From the NCBI RefSeq assembly GCF_001306035.1, contig NZ_LGCM01000065.1, positions 124,001 to 188,000 of the forward strand: a stretch of 64,000 bases of DNA. Reading direction: 5' to 3'. The notes beneath the pieces were generated by a model, which had not been told where the DNA came from, made no database searches, and worked only from the letters and a program-made list of their open reading frames with translations. This DNA is from Levilinea saccharolytica. GTDB taxonomy: Bacteria; Chloroflexota; Anaerolineae; Anaerolineales; Anaerolineaceae. A program made the position numbers and the translations under genes. Within the stretch, counting starts at the first letter, position 1; every line of letters begins with the position of its first letter. This document shows, in pieces, positions 45,632-54,500 of the stretch.

Positions 45632-45663
45632 CTCCCCCATTTTAGGTTTTCAAAATGGGGGAG
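45632..45663. repeat. 5' palindrome of the DUF559 cassette
   Basis: A perfect 12-bp inverted repeat (CTCCCCCATTTT with its complement) around an eight-base loop lies 14 bases before the DUF559 start. A partly decayed copy occurs at 50108-50136. Confidence 0.75.
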
Positions 45664-45677
45664 GCAGGAAGGGGCCA

Positions 45678-46037
45678 ATGGCGCATCGGCGCACGCGCAT
45701 CTCAACCTTCCAATACGCCGCCCAGCTCCGCCATCACCTGACGGAGGCAGAGGCCCGATTGTGGCAGGTGCTGCGCGCCCACCGCCTGAACGATGTTCAT
45801 TTTCGCCGCCAGCACGCCATCGGGCCGTATATTGTGGATTTCTGCGCCCCGCGCCAGAAATTAATCATCGAGGTGGACGGCAGCCAGCACCTGTTCCAAC
45901 AAGCGTATGACGCTGAGCGCACGGCTTATCTGGAGGCGAAAGGCTACCGGGTGCTGCGCTTTTGGAATCATGAGGTGATGGAGAATTTGGAAGGTGTGCT
46001 GTTGAGGATTATGGAGATGGGGAGTTCAGGGAGGTAA
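45678..46037 (+). CDS. DUF559 (Vsr-like) endonuclease-domain protein
   Basis: A 119-residue protein. The N-terminal RTRISTFQYAAQLRHHLTEAEARLWQVLR helix region, then FRRQHAIGPYIVDF, RQKLIIEVDGSQH and a C-terminal RFWNHEVMENLEGVL are the standard DUF559 landmarks. The Asp of VDF and the Glu-x-Asp of IEVDG form a PD-(D/E)xK-like site related to very-short-patch-repair endonucleases. The biological role is unsettled; such genes are often multicopy and mobile-looking. ATG 45678 follows a GGAAGG. It is enclosed by a 5' palindrome and a 3' terminator hairpin, both repeated elsewhere in this window. Confidence 0.85.
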   Translation: MAHRRTRISTFQYAAQLRHHLTEAEARLWQVLRAHRLNDVHFRRQHAIGPYIVDFCAPRQKLIIEVDGSQHLFQQAYDAERTAYLEAKGYRVLRFWNHEVMENLEGVLLRIMEMGSSGR

Positions 46038-46043
46038 CGAGAA

Positions 46044-46068
46044 CGCCCCTCCAGAGATGGAGGGCGGT
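46044..46068 (+). terminator. Terminator of the DUF559 gene
   Basis: The conserved CTCC-AGAGAT-GGAG stem-loop with flanking GC pairs is followed by TTTTTG, seven bases after the stop codon. It is the same hairpin family as at 45442. Confidence 0.75.
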
Positions 46069-46241
46069 TTTTGTGTGTAGATTGCAGTATTTTGTATAAT
46101 TGCAGTGGTGGGGCGTGATGTTCGTTACCAGAGATTACTAAATTCTGCGCATTGTCCACGCCCCAGCGTAAGTAACGCCAGCTGTTAGCACGCCCCTTGC
46201 AAAACAAACATATTTTCACACTATGTATAAAGAAGGCTAGG

Positions 46242-46565
46242 ATGATGAAAAAGAAAATCGCTGTTGGCTTATTACTTGGGGTGGTTGCTGGCGTACTTGA
46301 TGTAATTCCCATGTTACTTCAAGGCTTAACTTGGGACGCAAATTTATCGGCGTTTTTTCTGTGGGTTGTGTCAGGCTTTATGTTATCCACATCTAATTTG
46401 ACAGCACATCCAATCCTCAAAGGCATAATTATTCCATTTCTTTGTTTACTCCCAAGCACTTTTATAATTGGTTGGAATAATCCTTTTTCTTTGCTTCCAA
46501 TAGCCGTTATGACGCTAATTTTAGGAGCGTTGTTGGGATATACCTACAACAAATTTGCAAGATAG
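46242..46565 (+). CDS. Small AT-rich four-helix membrane protein, unknown
   Basis: A 107-residue protein with four predicted hydrophobic helices: LLLGVVAGVLDVIPMLLQGL, LSAFFLWVVSGFMLS, ILKGIIIPFLCLLPSTFII and LLPIAVMTLILGALLGYTY. I do not recognise a family. Two adjacent ATG codons (46242, 46245) could start it. Codon use is AT-rich, unlike the flanking genes, which suggests recent acquisition. It ends 12 bases before the selenoprotein candidate and is probably co-transcribed with it. Confidence 0.6.
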   Translation: MMKKKIAVGLLLGVVAGVLDVIPMLLQGLTWDANLSAFFLWVVSGFMLSTSNLTAHPILKGIIIPFLCLLPSTFIIGWNNPFSLLPIAVMTLILGALLGYTYNKFAR

Positions 46566-46577
46566 GATCAGATAAAG

Positions 46578-46823
46578 ATGATTCCCATTGAAAAAATGAA
46601 AGATAGTGCAAGCATAGATTTTGAAGCAGTTATTACCTGCCCAAAGTGCCAATTCGCTAAACACGAGCAAATGCCGCCCGACACTTGAGCTATTATCTAT
46701 AAATGCTCCCGTTGCGGGGCTATACTTCGACCCAAAGCAGGTGATTGCTGTGTTTTTTGTTCGTATTCAGATAAACATTGCCCATCGAAACAACGAGAAA
46801 TACTTGGCGATGTTGAGGGTTGA
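46578..46823 (+). CDS. GDCCVxC-domain protein with in-frame UGA: probable selenoprotein
   Basis: An 81-residue frame runs from ATG 46578 to TGA 46821-46823 if the TGA at 46686-46688 is read as residue 37. It has CPKC (21-24), then QMPPDT-U-AIIYKCSRCG and the signature KAGDCCVFCSYSD, then CPSKQ. In the family as I remember it, the motif is MPTDAC or MPTDxU followed by a Y-x-C, so the UGA falls exactly at the Cys/Sec position and the reading frame is maintained on both sides. The family is annotated as (seleno)protein, with a redox or metal role suspected. A nonsense-mutated Cys copy is the alternative. Confidence 0.7.
46707..46719 (+). promoter_or_regulatory. Candidate bacterial SECIS hairpin
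   Basis: TCCCG-TTG-CGGGG can fold 18 bases after the UGA, with four canonical pairs and one G-U pair and a G in the loop, possibly with a bulged base extending the stem. Bacterial SECIS elements lie directly downstream of UGA inside the coding region, as here. The fold also coincides with codons for the CSRCG zinc knuckle. Confidence 0.4.
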
Positions 46824-47228
46824 TAAAAGCAAGTGAGTCTTAAGGTCAAAAGCGTGCCAACAAAGTGCGCACTGGACACGGGCGAGCGCTGCCTGCACTT
46901 TCAGGGCTGCGACTCCAACCCCGCCAGTAACGCGGGGCAGGCGAGCGGATTCGGCATCTGGTGGTTTTGTCCGCAAAATCCCGCGCCCGCCGGTAACGCC
47001 TGCCGTAAAATCAATACTCTCACCTCTCCCCCGCAGACCGAGCCGCGTGTAGGGGTACCTTTTTCAGGGCGCCCACAGCAGCCTGATCCATCCTTTTTTC
47101 TCACCCACAATTTTGGAAAATGTGATAAATTAGATAAAGATGGTGTATAAATAACTGGATCATGATCCGTGCTGATCTGCAGGCGGATCCTGTGGACGGC
47201 CAGCGAAGGTACCGGATCGGAGATACGG
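46824..47228. other. Intergenic region, no gene recognised
   Basis: The left part is GC-rich with two short AGTAACGC/GGTAACGCC motifs (around 46927 and 46992). The right part (47110-47155) is AT-rich with a TATAAAT at about 47146 that could serve as -10 for the kinase-like gene. No coding frame is convincing. Confidence 0.4.
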
Positions 47229-47768
47229 ATGCAGCCCATATATTTATTGGTTGGCCCTCCCGCGGTGGGCAAGAGCACCACGAGCCGAGCATTGGCCTCG
47301 AAATTCAGCAGAAGCATCCACATCCCTGTCGACGACATCCGCGATATGGTTGTGTCTGGCCTGGTTCTGCCGAGCTTGGATTGGAGCCGTGAACTGGTTC
47401 AGCAAGTCGGCCTGGCTCGGGAGAGTGTGATTCATATGGCTTTCCAGTATCAGAAGGCCGGTTTTGCTGTGGTGATGGACGATTTCTTCGACCCGCATCA
47501 ATTGAGCGAGTATCGGGCATTTGCCGACCAGCCCGGGATCCATAAGGTGCTGCTGCTGCCGGAGCAGGAAACCGCCCATGCGCGCAATTTGAAGCGCAGC
47601 GGGGATGATCCGGCGCGTGAGTACATTGATATCGGCATCCGTTCGGTGTACGCACAGCTCAATGCTTCGATGGAGTCTCTGCGTGCAGCCGGCTGGATCC
47701 TGATCGACACAACCCACCTGAGTATTGAGGAGACAGTCAGAGAAATCCTCAGCCGCAGCTCAGCCTGA
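47229..47768 (+). CDS. P-loop kinase-like protein (zeta-toxin/AAA_33-like)
   Basis: A 179-residue P-loop NTPase. Walker A is GPPAVGKST near the N-terminus. IPVDDIRDMVV supplies the acidic residues of a kinase-type DxD, and VVMDDFFD is a Walker B-like strand; an Arg-rich lid (HARNLKRSGDD) follows. This is the layout of small kinases such as chloramphenicol phosphotransferase, zeta toxin or shikimate-like kinases. No antitoxin gene precedes it, so a zeta-toxin role is not supported. ATG 47229 follows GGAG. Confidence 0.7.
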   Translation: MQPIYLLVGPPAVGKSTTSRALASKFSRSIHIPVDDIRDMVVSGLVLPSLDWSRELVQQVGLARESVIHMAFQYQKAGFAVVMDDFFDPHQLSEYRAFADQPGIHKVLLLPEQETAHARNLKRSGDDPAREYIDIGIRSVYAQLNASMESLRAAGWILIDTTHLSIEETVREILSRSSA

Positions 47769-48121
47769 CACCGCGGCGGCATACCCCCCATCGCTGCAAA
47801 CTCGATTGGCTGCCTTACGGGCAGAATGAAGAAGAACTAAGATTTGGAAAAGAGGGTCATTGACATGTGGATGGGTTGCCAATGGTATCTTATGGGTGAA
47901 TATGCAAAAATTAAACCCTCCCAGTGCTATGAAACGCCCTAACTCAAGGTGGTAGGCTGCGGGGTGCGGAGCGCGGCGGGGGTTTCCTGTGACACTGAAG
48001 GGGTCGAGAAAGCGGCAGCGAACCATTGACAGGTTTTGCCCGAAGGTATGGATGTTGATCACCCATTTGGGGCCAGGTGCGAACCTGAAGCATCGATGAT
48101 GATCGTTGAGGAATGATCGTG
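47769..48121. other. Intergenic region with isolated TTGACA hexamers
   Basis: About 350 bases without a gene. TTGACA occurs at 47860 and 48026, neither with a good -10 at 16-18 bases. No stable terminator was seen after the kinase-like gene. Confidence 0.35.
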
Positions 48122-50062
48122 ATGAATCAATACCTACTCAAACAAAAAACCGTACTCTTCAGCTTGCTTTTGGTGCTGCTCATCAGCCTGGTATGGCCTT
48201 CTCCTGCTCTGGCCCAGGCAACCCCGATTCCGCCAAACATTACACTGAGCGGCAGCTGCGACGGTGCCGGAAATTCTATCTTCACCATCACCAACACGGG
48301 CGGGGCAATGACGGTCAATTACACCTGGGAGCTGTATCAGAACGGTGTTTTCCTGACTTCGGGCCCATTTACTCTGACCGCCGCCGGAAACACAGGCAGC
48401 TCGCTCCAGTTAACGATTAATGGGCTGTACGGTCAGTTGACGGTTGTGATCCGCGACAACAACGGCGTGCAGGTGACCAGCGGCGCGGCCACTTGTGCCA
48501 CGCCCACCCCCACAGTCACCCGCACCCCCACCGCAACCCCGATTCCGCCAAGCATTACACTGAGCGGCAGCTGCGACGGTGCCGGAAATTCTGTCTTCAC
48601 CATCACCAACACGGGCGGGGCAATGACGGTCAATTACACCTGGGAGCTGTATCAGAACAGCGTTTTCCTGACTTCGGGCCCGTTCACTCTGACCGCCGCC
48701 GGAAACACAGGCAGCTCGCTCCAGTTAACGATTAGCGGGCTGTACGGCCAGCTAACGGTTGTGATCCGCGACAACAACGGCGTGCAGGTGGCCAGCGGCG
48801 CGGCCGATTGTGCCACGCCCACCCCCACAGTCACCCGCACCGGTACATCCACGCACACCGCCACCGTCACCTGGACCCCCACGAATACCGAAACTTTCAC
48901 GATGACCCCATCCCCAACGGTGACAGACACAGCGACTCCGACCCCTACGAATACAGAAACTTTTACCCCGGCTCCATCCCTGACGCCGACCAACACAGCT
49001 ACAGATACGCTGACCCCTACGAATACAGCCACGTTTACCGTGACTCCATCCCCGACGGCAACCAGCACAGTCACGGCGACCCCCATCCCCCCCACCATCA
49101 CAAACACGCTGCCCCCGGCGCCGCTGGTTATGGATACGGTTCCGAAGGATGGCGCAGCGCTGAGCAAAGGCCCAACCCAGTTGAAGGTCACTTTTGACAA
49201 AGATGTGATTCATGACGGCTCGGTCAATGCCGCGGATAACCCCATTAACTATCTCCTGGTGGAACAGGGGCTCAATCAAACCCTTGAAACGCTCACCTGC
49301 TCTGGCGGGCGGCAAGGCGACGACAAACAAAAGAACATCGCCAGCGCGGTGTACAGCAGCAATTCCGGCGCCGGCCCATTTCAGGCCGTGCTCAATCTGT
49401 CAGCGCCGCTGCCGGTTGGCGTCTACCGGCTGTTGGTCTGCGGAAGCACCTCCATTCAGGATTCGTATGGGAATAAGATCAACGGCGGCCTGGATACCGT
49501 GGCGAATTTCCGCGTGACGGCAGCGAAGGACGACCCCGAAAAGCTGCCTGATACAGGCTTCATGCCTGGGATTATGGCGGAACTTCCACGTCAGCCCAAA
49601 GAAAAGGCCTACGCCGCGACGGAATTGACCCTGCAAATCCCTAAACTGGGGTTGAAAATGCCCATCCTGGGCGTGCCTTTTGTCAGCAGCGAATGGGATG
49701 TATCCTGGTTGGGGAACAATGCCGGTTGGCTGGAGAACTCCTCCTTCCCCACCTGGTCTGGCAACTCGGTGCTGACCGGGCACGTGTGGAATGCGGATAA
49801 TACCCCGGGGATGTTTGCACACCTGAACAAGCTGCGCTACGGCGACAAAATTGAGGTGCGGATGGCAGAACAGCGCTATACCTATGAAGTGACAGAGAAT
49901 CTGCGCATCCAGCCTGACCAGATTGACCTGGCATTTGAGTCAAAATCGTCCAGCTGGCTCACACTGCTGACCTGTGAGGGTTTCGATGAAGAGACAGCCA
50001 CCTACGGCGCGCGCCGTATGGTGCGCGCTGTGCTGGTCAACATCACGATCCATTCGCCGTAG
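48122..50062 (+). CDS. Secreted protein with duplicated domains, Thr/Pro stalk, LPDTG motif and C-terminal sortase domain
   Basis: A 646-residue protein. A signal peptide (cleavage after SPALA) leads into two nearly identical 105-residue beta-rich domains and a Thr/Pro-rich stalk of about residues 235-330. A Big_5-like domain (about 335-465, [20 protein letters not shown]) follows, then LPDTG at 475-479. The C-terminus is a class E/F-like sortase domain with His554 (TGHVW), Cys618 (LLTCEG) and an Arg among 631-635. Sortases cleave sorting signals and transfer proteins to amines; here the enzyme is itself displayed on a long stalk. No hydrophobic tail follows LPDTG, so it is not a standard sorting signal. 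Confidence 0.85.
   Translation: MNQYLLKQKTVLFSLLLVLLISLVWPSPALAQATPIPPNITLSGSCDGAGNSIFTITNTGGAMTVNYTWELYQNGVFLTSGPFTLTAAGNTGSSLQLTINGLYGQLTVVIRDNNGVQVTSGAATCATPTPTVTRTPTATPIPPSITLSGSCDGAGNSVFTITNTGGAMTVNYTWELYQNSVFLTSGPFTLTAAGNTGSSLQLTISGLYGQLTVVIRDNNGVQVASGAADCATPTPTVTRTGTSTHTATVTWTPTNTETFTMTPSPTVTDTATPTPTNTETFTPAPSLTPTNTATDTLTPTNTATFTVTPSPTATSTVTATPIPPTITNTLPPAPLVMDTVPKDGAALSKGPTQLKVTFDKDVIHDGSVNAADNPINYLLVEQGLNQTLETLTCSGGRQGDDKQKNIASAVYSSNSGAGPFQAVLNLSAPLPVGVYRLLVCGSTSIQDSYGNKINGGLDTVANFRVTAAKDDPEKLPDTGFMPGIMAELPRQPKEKAYAATELTLQIPKLGLKMPILGVPFVSSEWDVSWLGNNAGWLENSSFPTWSGNSVLTGHVWNADNTPGMFAHLNKLRYGDKIEVRMAEQRYTYEVTENLRIQPDQIDLAFESKSSSWLTLLTCEGFDEETATYGARRMVRAVLVNITIHSP
48218..48847 (+). repeat. 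Two near-identical 315-base repeats inside the sortase-domain gene
   Basis: Unit one is 48218-48532 and unit two 48533-48847, each 105 codons, beginning GCAACCCCGATTCCGCCAA. They differ at only a few positions, so the duplication is recent or homogenised. It doubles a beta-sandwich-like domain of about 85 residues and part of the TPT linker. Confidence 0.85.
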
Positions 50063-50104
50063 GGCGGTGAGATGGGGATAGCCCCAAAGGGTGTGCTTTA
50101 ATAT

Positions 50105-50290
50105 TCTCTCCCCCATTTTGGGTTTTCAAAATGGGCAGGCAGGAGGGGCCAATGGCTCATCGGCGCCCACAGGCTCGACACCGGGATTAAGAACCGCCTA
50201 CCAGAGATGGAGGGCAGTTTTTTTATGGTGGGACGTATCATTGACTCTGTTGAAGTGGTGGGTTCAAAATCGAACCCACCCTACCGGCTA
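50105..50290 (+). repeat. Internally deleted copy of the DUF559 cassette
   Basis: 50105-50170 matches the cassette 5' end (palindrome, ribosome-binding region and the first codons MAHRR, ATG at 50151). 50192-50219 matches the terminator hairpin. The gene body is missing and the frame closes at a TAA after 12 codons. The next ~65 bases (GGGACGTATCATTGACTC, then the GTGGGTT/AACCCAC hairpin) are shared with the copy at 55.6 kb. Confidence 0.75.
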
Positions 50291-50370
50291 GATCATCGTC
50301 ATCTCGATTTCCTCAGCTTTGCTGGCATTTTGATGTGGCCAGGATGAAATGTCAAACGACCTTAGCTTTC

Positions 50371-50413
50371 ATCAAAACACAAACTGACGCTGGCTGCCAG
50401 TTTGTGTTTTGAT
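50371..50413. terminator. Bidirectional terminator after the SnoaL-like lipoprotein gene
   Basis: A perfect 16-bp stem (ATCAAAACACAAACTG with its complement) and 11-base loop lies 18 bases past the lipoprotein stop on the minus strand, with A/T runs inside the stem on both strands. Confidence 0.75.
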
Positions 50414-50431
50414 TCTATTTACCACTTGGGT

Positions 50432-51334
50432 TTACTTCACTTCAAGAGGGCCGGCATTTCCAATCGGAATTTCGAGCGGTTTTGCCCAACAGACGAGGTA
50501 GACTGGCCCCTTTTTAACGGTGAAGGTATACGTTGCGTTTGTACCCGGTTCCACTTCTTTGAATAAGAGCATATCTGCCCAAGAAGGCGGCTCCCCGACT
50601 GTGGCAGCCATCAGATCCAAGAGATCCTTGCCCTCATCCAGGTTGAAGAGCGTCAAGGCATAGAGGGGTTTGTTCTGATCCTTGATATTCAGATGGACTT
50701 TGACTTCACCGGCCCGCAGGGTGAGAGGATTATCGGTAGTACAGGTGCCTCCTGCGATGGTGACAGTCATCTCGGATGCGGGCAGATTCGTGGACGGAGC
50801 AGAGGTGGGTTCGGGCGGCATCGCTTCGGCCAGGGCTGTTTTCAAACTTGCCAACGATTCCCTGGTGATGGTGGTCGAATACGCGATAATTTTGCCATCC
50901 TTGATTTCATAGGCGTCATACCAGGAAAGAGGCGCAACACCTAACTGGCGGGTAAAGTCGTGCCAGGTTTTGGTGCTGACAGAAACCACATTCCCATTGA
51001 CACGGGGAAGAGCGACTTCCCATTGGAAATGGTTGTCGACGCTATCCTGCCACAGGGTGCGCAGTTGTTCTTTCCCGGCATAGACCTCCATCCCGGTGGG
51101 AGGCAAGCCGATGATGTAACTCATGACATCCTCGGAAAAGTAGGCCAGCGATCCTTCAATGTCGCCCGCATTCAGGAGTTCCACCATCTCCAGCACCATT
51201 TTTTCCGGCGGATTATCCGCCACCGGAACAGATGTTGGGGGCGGTGGGGGCTGGGTGGCCGGGGTAGCACAGCTCGTCAGCCCCAACCCCAGAATCGAGA
51301 GTAACAACGCGAGATTTTTTAACAGGGTTTTCAT
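50432..51334 (-). CDS. Lipoprotein with SnoaL/NTF2-like and cupredoxin-like domains
   Basis: A 300-residue secreted lipoprotein. The signal ends LTSC (Cys22) and is followed by a Pro/Thr linker. Residues ~43-165 form an NTF2/SnoaL-like cone (MVLEMVELLNAGDIEGSLAYFSEDVMSY). The C-terminal ~100 residues, after a second linker, are beta-rich (LTLRAGEVKVHLNIKDQ and YLVCWAKP) and resemble cupredoxins without a clear copper ligand set. ATG 51334 has AAGGAG eight bases upstream. It diverges from the STAND-WD40 gene. Function unknown. Confidence 0.65.
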   Translation of the reverse strand: MKTLLKNLALLLSILGLGLTSCATPATQPPPPPTSVPVADNPPEKMVLEMVELLNAGDIEGSLAYFSEDVMSYIIGLPPTGMEVYAGKEQLRTLWQDSVDNHFQWEVALPRVNGNVVSVSTKTWHDFTRQLGVAPLSWYDAYEIKDGKIIAYSTTITRESLASLKTALAEAMPPEPTSAPSTNLPASEMTVTIAGGTCTTDNPLTLRAGEVKVHLNIKDQNKPLYALTLFNLDEGKDLLDLMAATVGEPPSWADMLLFKEVEPGTNATYTFTVKKGPVYLVCWAKPLEIPIGNAGPLEVK

Positions 51335-51439
51335 TTGGATCACTCCTTTACCTCAAGTCAATCGAAATTTCAGGTGAGGTCAGACACCCAATTCTTCGCC
51401 AACCTCATGGGTAGCGTAACATCCTGCCGATTGCGAAAC

Positions 51440-51477
51440 TTGACAATATTTGACAAAATTCCCCACTTGCATAGAAA
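51440..51477 (+). promoter_or_regulatory. Probable promoter of the STAND-WD40 gene with tandem TTGACA
   Basis: TTGACA occurs at 51440 and 51450 as part of a 10-base direct repeat. The second is 16 bases from TAGAAA (51472-51477). A TATACT at 51483 is an alternative -10 without a matching -35. The repeat could be a site for the XRE domain of the same gene. Confidence 0.4.
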
Positions 51478-51511
51478 ATCACTATACTGAAAGGTATGGA
51501 AAGGAGTCACC

Positions 51512-54500
51512 ATGCCAGTTTCCAGCGTGAGGGTTGCACTTGACCAATTCACCACCTTTGGTGACCTGCTCAAATACCTGCGCCGCCGCGCCGGTATTAC
51601 CCAGCGCGAACTTTCCATTGCGGTCGGCTACAGCGATACGCAAATTTCCCGCCTCGAACAAAACGAACGCCTGCCCGATCTGGCCACTTTGACGGCTCGT
51701 TTTCTACCCGCCTTACATGCTGATGATCAGCCAGAAGTCGCCGTACGTCTGCTGGAGCTGGCAGCTGCTATGCGCCGAGAAGATGCCCCCGCAACCGGAC
51801 TGGCCCCGTACAAGGGCCTGTATTACTTTGGCGAATCGGATGCTGAATTGTTTTTCGGACGTGAGACCCTGACGGCGGTTCTGCTTGGGAAACTGACCAC
51901 CGGCCTGGAAACCGGGCAGCGTTTCCTGGCAGTGGTTGGCGCTTCGGGCAGCGGGAAATCTTCGGTCGTGCGCGCCGGGCTGATTCCGGCCTTGCGTTGG
52001 CAGACAGCCTCCTCTGGCTGGCCGGTTTACACGTTGACGCCGACCGCCCATCCTTTGGAAGCCCTGGCCGTGTGCCTGAGCGAGGAACTTCGCCGCGGGT
52101 TGTCAGCCAGGAAATTTGTAGATGATTTGGAAGGCAATCCTCAGGGCTTATGCCAGGCTTTGGACCGGATTGCGGAAAGGGCCGCAACCGCCCACACCCT
52201 GTTGGTGGTTGACCAGTTCGAGGAGTTATTTACCCTCTGCCGCAGCGAAACGGAACAGGCTGCATTTGTCGAAAACCTGCTGACAGCAGCAAACTATCCG
52301 GGCGGTAAAGCCATTGTCATCATCGTCCTGCGGGCCGATTTTTATGCCCATTGCGCCCGTTTTGACCCATTGCGCCAGGCGTTAGCTCAGCATCAGGAAT
52401 ATATTGGGCCAATGAGCGCCGACGAGCTGCGCAGTGCCATCGAGGAACCGGCCCGGCGCGGTCACTGGGAGATTGAACCGGGCCTGGTGGAGATTTTGCT
52501 CCACGACCTCGGTGCTGATTCCGGTCATGCGCCCGAACCCGGCGCACTGCCGCTGCTCTCACACGCTCTTCTGGAAACCTGGCAGCGGCGCCGCGGGCGG
52601 ATGTTGACCATGAGCGGGTACAGTGCGGCTGGCGGCGTTCGCAGTGCCATCGCGGAAACCGCCGAAGCCGTCTTTTTTGACCAATTGGAAGCGGAACAAC
52701 GCCCCATTGCTCGTCAGATTTTCCTGCGCCTGACTGAATTGGGCAGCGAGGGCACGACTGCCGATACCCGCCGCCGGGTCAATTTTGCTGAACTTACTCA
52801 AACGCCCGAGCAGTGGGCTGTTGTTCGCGAGGTTTTGAACACGCTGGCTGATGCCCGCCTGATTACCACCGACCAAAACACAGCGGAGGTGGCGCATGAG
52901 GCTCTGATCCGTGAGTGGCCCACCCTGCGCGGCTGGCTGGAGGAGGACCGTGAGGGTTTGCGCTTACACCGCCACCTGACCGAGTCAGCTCTTGAATGGG
53001 AGAACCGACAGCATGACCCGGATGGGCTGTACCGTGGAGCGCGGCTGGCCCAGGCGCTTGAGTGGAGCAGTGCCAATGCTTCCGTTTTGAACATCCAGGA
53101 ACGCGCCTTCCTTGAAGCTTCCCAGACGTTGGCCGAACAAGAATCTCGTGAGCGTGAGGCGCAGCGCAAGCGCGAACTGGAGGCTGCCCAAAAATTGGCC
53201 GAAACAGAAACCCGCCGAGCCGAGGAGCAATCCAACGCAGCACAGCAATTACGCAAGCGGAATGCTTTCCTGGCTCTTGTATCCATCCTTGCAGTCCTGT
53301 TGGCCGTTACCGTCACCTGGTATGGGCAGCGCGCTTCTCAAAACGCAAGACTCGCCAACTCGCGGGAACTGGCTGCCGCAGCCGTTAACAACCTGCAAAT
53401 TGACCCGGAGCGCAGTGTGCAGCTGGCTTTGCACGCCTTGGAGCAAGCCGACACGCTCGAAGCGCGCAACGCGCTTCACCAAGCTCTGCCAGAATTACAT
53501 CTTTTGCGTACGATTCCTTCATCTCATCAAGGCGGTGCGGCGGGTGTGGCTTATAGCCCAGATGGGAGCCATCTGGCCAGCATTGGCGCCTATGGTGATA
53601 TTAAGGTCTATGATGCATCCAACGGAGAGCAGGTTTTTACAGTGTTGAATGCGTCTGGCGGTGTGGGTTATGATATTTCGTACAGCCCGGATGGTAAACT
53701 TTTGGCCGCTGCACTGAACACGAAGCTGCTGGTTCTGGATGCGGCGACAGGCGAGGAATTGTTCTATCTGCCTGGAAATGTAAGCGGCGCGCCGAACAAC
53801 GAGATGGTACACCTCAGTTTTAGCCCAGATAGCCGCCGCCTTGCAGTTGCGCACATGGACGGCAGCCCAAAAATCTGGGATATTGCCACGCGCAAAGAGA
53901 TATTCTCTCTGGTTGGCCACAGCCAACCTTGCGATGGTATTGCCTATAGCCCGGATGGCAAACTGCTGGCAACCAGCGATGATGCTGGGATGGTCAGAAC
54001 CTGGGATTCTGTCACCGGTCAGGAATTGCTCAGTTTGACCCTGAGTGGGAATGTGCATAGCGTTGCCTTCAATCATGACAGCACACAGCTGGCCGCGGCC
54101 AGCGAGGACGGCACACTCAGGGTCTGGGACGTGGTCACCGGTCAGGAAGCCTGGAGTTTGCGTGGGAATTCTGGAATGTACGGCGTGATTTTTTTGCCCG
54201 ACGGAAAACGCCTGGTCACTGCCGGGCAAGATGGTACTGCCCGGGTTTGGGATGCGGTTTCAGGTCAGGAAATGTTTACGCTTGCGGGCAATACCAGCAC
54301 CGTCACCTCCGTTGTCGCCAGCCCGGATGGAACGCATATCGCCACCTCGGGTTATGACGGGACACTCAAGATATGGGACACCGCTCCCGGGCGGGAATTG
54401 CTCACCATTACGGCGCATACTGACATCGTTTGGGACATTGCTTACAGCCCCGATGGAACCCACCTGGCAACTGTTGGCGCCGATGGAATTGCAGTGCTCT

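Larger units (their letters stand above)
46184..46861. other. AT-rich module bounded by GTTAGCACGCC and a near-complement
   Basis: GTTAGCACGCC at 46184-46194 and GCGTGCCAAC at 46852-46861 are inverted with one mismatch and enclose the membrane-protein and GDCCVxC genes, which are visibly more AT-rich than the surroundings. Integron cassettes have comparable boundary cores, but the left core departs from GTTRRRY, no integrase is present and I cannot fold a full attC. Treat this as a transfer boundary candidate only. Confidence 0.3.

Noticed and set aside
46621-46836. A 71-codon frame on the plus strand in the AT-rich module
   Set aside because: It is out of frame with the GDCCVxC signature and has no start signal. 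The UGA-containing frame explains the sequence better.
47229-47768. Zeta-toxin of a toxin-antitoxin pair
   Set aside because: The P-loop kinase fold fits, but there is no small antitoxin gene upstream and no operator. A plain kinase-like annotation is safer.
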